Shown piece by piece: positions 23,439 to 23,681 of a DNA stretch of 23,681 nucleotides. The notes under the pieces were generated by a model. That model saw only the letters and a list, made by a program, of their open reading frames with translations. It searched no databases and was not told where the DNA came from. Source of the stretch: Hippea sp. (GTDB taxonomy: Bacteria > Campylobacterota_A > Desulfurellia > Desulfurellales > Hippeaceae); the NCBI GenBank assembly GCA_015486705.1, contig WFRG01000069.1, positions 1 through 23,681 of the forward strand, given 5' to 3'. Both the position numbers and the translations under genes were made by a program. Within the stretch, counting starts at the first letter, position 1. Every line of letters starts with the position of its first letter.

Positions 23439-23467
23439 AGTTTAACAAATTAACCAATAAAAATCAA
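23439..23467 (-). promoter_or_regulatory. Promoter of argB-kinase-regulator operon
   Basis: TTGATT (23467-23462) and TAAACT (23444-23439) are 17 bases apart, giving a leader of about 16-20 bases. I see no ArgR-type palindrome nearby, though AT-rich sequence makes this hard to judge by eye. Confidence 0.6.
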
Positions 23468-23542
23468 AAATAGGTTTAGCTATTCTACTGAATTCATAGT
23501 ACTCGTTCACGGATCTTGGCAGTGTAAAATTACTTGTGTCAC

Positions 23543-23605
23543 CCTTTGAAGGGAGAGGGGTTATATGTTATAACCCCTCTTTGAGAAAAATTAACCCTTC
23601 AAAGG
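23543..23605 (+). repeat. Two-part hairpin that overlaps the downstream ribosome binding site
   Basis: A perfect 12-bp inner stem (23554-23565 with 23569-23580, 3-base loop) sits directly on an 11-bp outer stem (CCTTTGAAGGG, 23543-23553, with CCCTTCAAAGG, 23595-23605) with a one-sided 14-base bulge. The outer 3' arm includes the first bases of AAAGGAGG (23601-23608), the ribosome binding site of the next gene. In RNA entering from outside this should hinder translation, as known for some transposase genes. Confidence 0.7.
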
Positions 23606-23616
23606 AGGAAAAACAC

Positions 23617-23681
23617 ATGTATGATCTGATTTTTACACAATTGAAGGAAGAATTCAAGTCAATGATTGAAAAGATTATGAA
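23617..23681 (+). CDS. Start of an unidentified protein, possibly a transposase (cut by window edge)
   Basis: The ATG at 23617, eight bases behind AAAGGAGG, opens MYDLIFTQLKEEFKSMIEKI and runs off the window after about 21 codons with no stop. The charged, helical start and the preceding repeat structures would suit a transposase of the IS256/mutator type, but 21 residues cannot prove it. It is the only plus-strand gene in the last 8 kb and diverges from argB. Confidence 0.6.
   Translation, partial: MYDLIFTQLKEEFKSMIEKIM

Larger units (their letters stand above)
23511..23681 (+). mobile_element. Possible left end of an IS256-like insertion sequence
   Basis: From about 23511 the sequence changes character. 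A segment with TTGGCAGTGTAAAATTA and TTGTGTCACC resembles, from memory, ends of IS256-family elements that contain TGTGTAAA-like blocks. It is followed by a long hairpin and then a ribosome binding site and start codon. The right end and target duplication lie outside the window, so the exact boundary and the family are guesses. Confidence 0.4.

Noticed and set aside
1..23681. tRNA or rRNA genes, CRISPR array, prophage
   Set aside because: No cloverleaf-type sequence, rRNA core motif, regularly spaced repeats or phage structural genes were seen by eye; coding density leaves little room.

Overview
The window reads as a low-GC (clearly AT-rich), gene-dense chromosome segment of an anaerobic-type bacterium. 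Nearly every gene is an ordinary bacterial core or metabolic gene, most sit in tight operons with 1-17 base overlaps, and promoters are of the sigma-70 type. From the mix of genes (Rho with a short N-terminal linker, arginine-sensitive-type ArgB, a molybdopterin gene pair, a single-cluster ferredoxin, and a glycerophosphate/ether-lipid-like flavoprotein operon) I would guess a moderately thermophilic, sulfur-type anaerobe such as Hippea/Desulfurella. That is a guess from memory of protein style, not a demonstrated assignment.

Layout. (1) Bases 1-2641, minus strand: the start of a trp operon (trpE-trpG-trpD, trpD cut by the window edge). In front of it is a promoter, a 20-residue leader peptide with three consecutive Trp codons, and two back-to-back intrinsic terminators. 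The RNA segments can refold in a chain (1:2, 3:4, 5:6 against 2:3, 4:5), which makes this a double-terminator, ribosome-controlled attenuator; it is the most interesting structure in the window. (2) Bases 2644-7390, minus strand: a three-gene operon of an alkylglycerone-phosphate-synthase-like flavoprotein, a GlpD-type glycerol-3-phosphate dehydrogenase and an FGGY-family kinase, closed by a terminator. (3) Bases 7454-10520, minus strand: a secreted zinc phospholipase C-like protein, then rho and dus. (4) Bases 10581-12072: galE and a PaaI-type thioesterase, divergent from overlapping promoters. (5) Bases 12086-15673, plus strand: the ffh-rpsP-khpA-trmD-rplS translation operon (without rimM), followed by yraN and an LSm-like small protein. 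A terminator-like hairpin is embedded in the 5' end of yraN. (6) Bases 15670-20575, minus strand: a six-gene coupled operon of a zinc-ribbon microprotein, a polar amino-acid ABC transporter (binding protein, permease, ATPase), a molybdopterin-binding-domain protein with a Cys-rich tail, and moeA. (7) Bases 20653-20937, minus strand: a 4Fe-4S ferredoxin with its own promoter and terminator. (8) Bases 20949-23467, minus strand: argB, a soluble histidine kinase and a single-domain response regulator, all coupled. (9) Bases 23511-23681, plus strand: what looks like the left end of an insertion sequence, with a strong hairpin that overlaps the ribosome binding site of a protein that runs off the window.

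Regulation visible in the sequence: the trp attenuator; several promoters placed so close to the start codon that the mRNAs should be nearly leaderless (trp leader peptide, phospholipase, thioesterase); and strong translational coupling inside operons. No rRNA, tRNA, CRISPR array or prophage was seen. No stretch longer than 300 bases is without a gene; the largest gaps (2606-2662, 7225-7453 and 23417-23616) are described in the promoter, terminator and hairpin entries.
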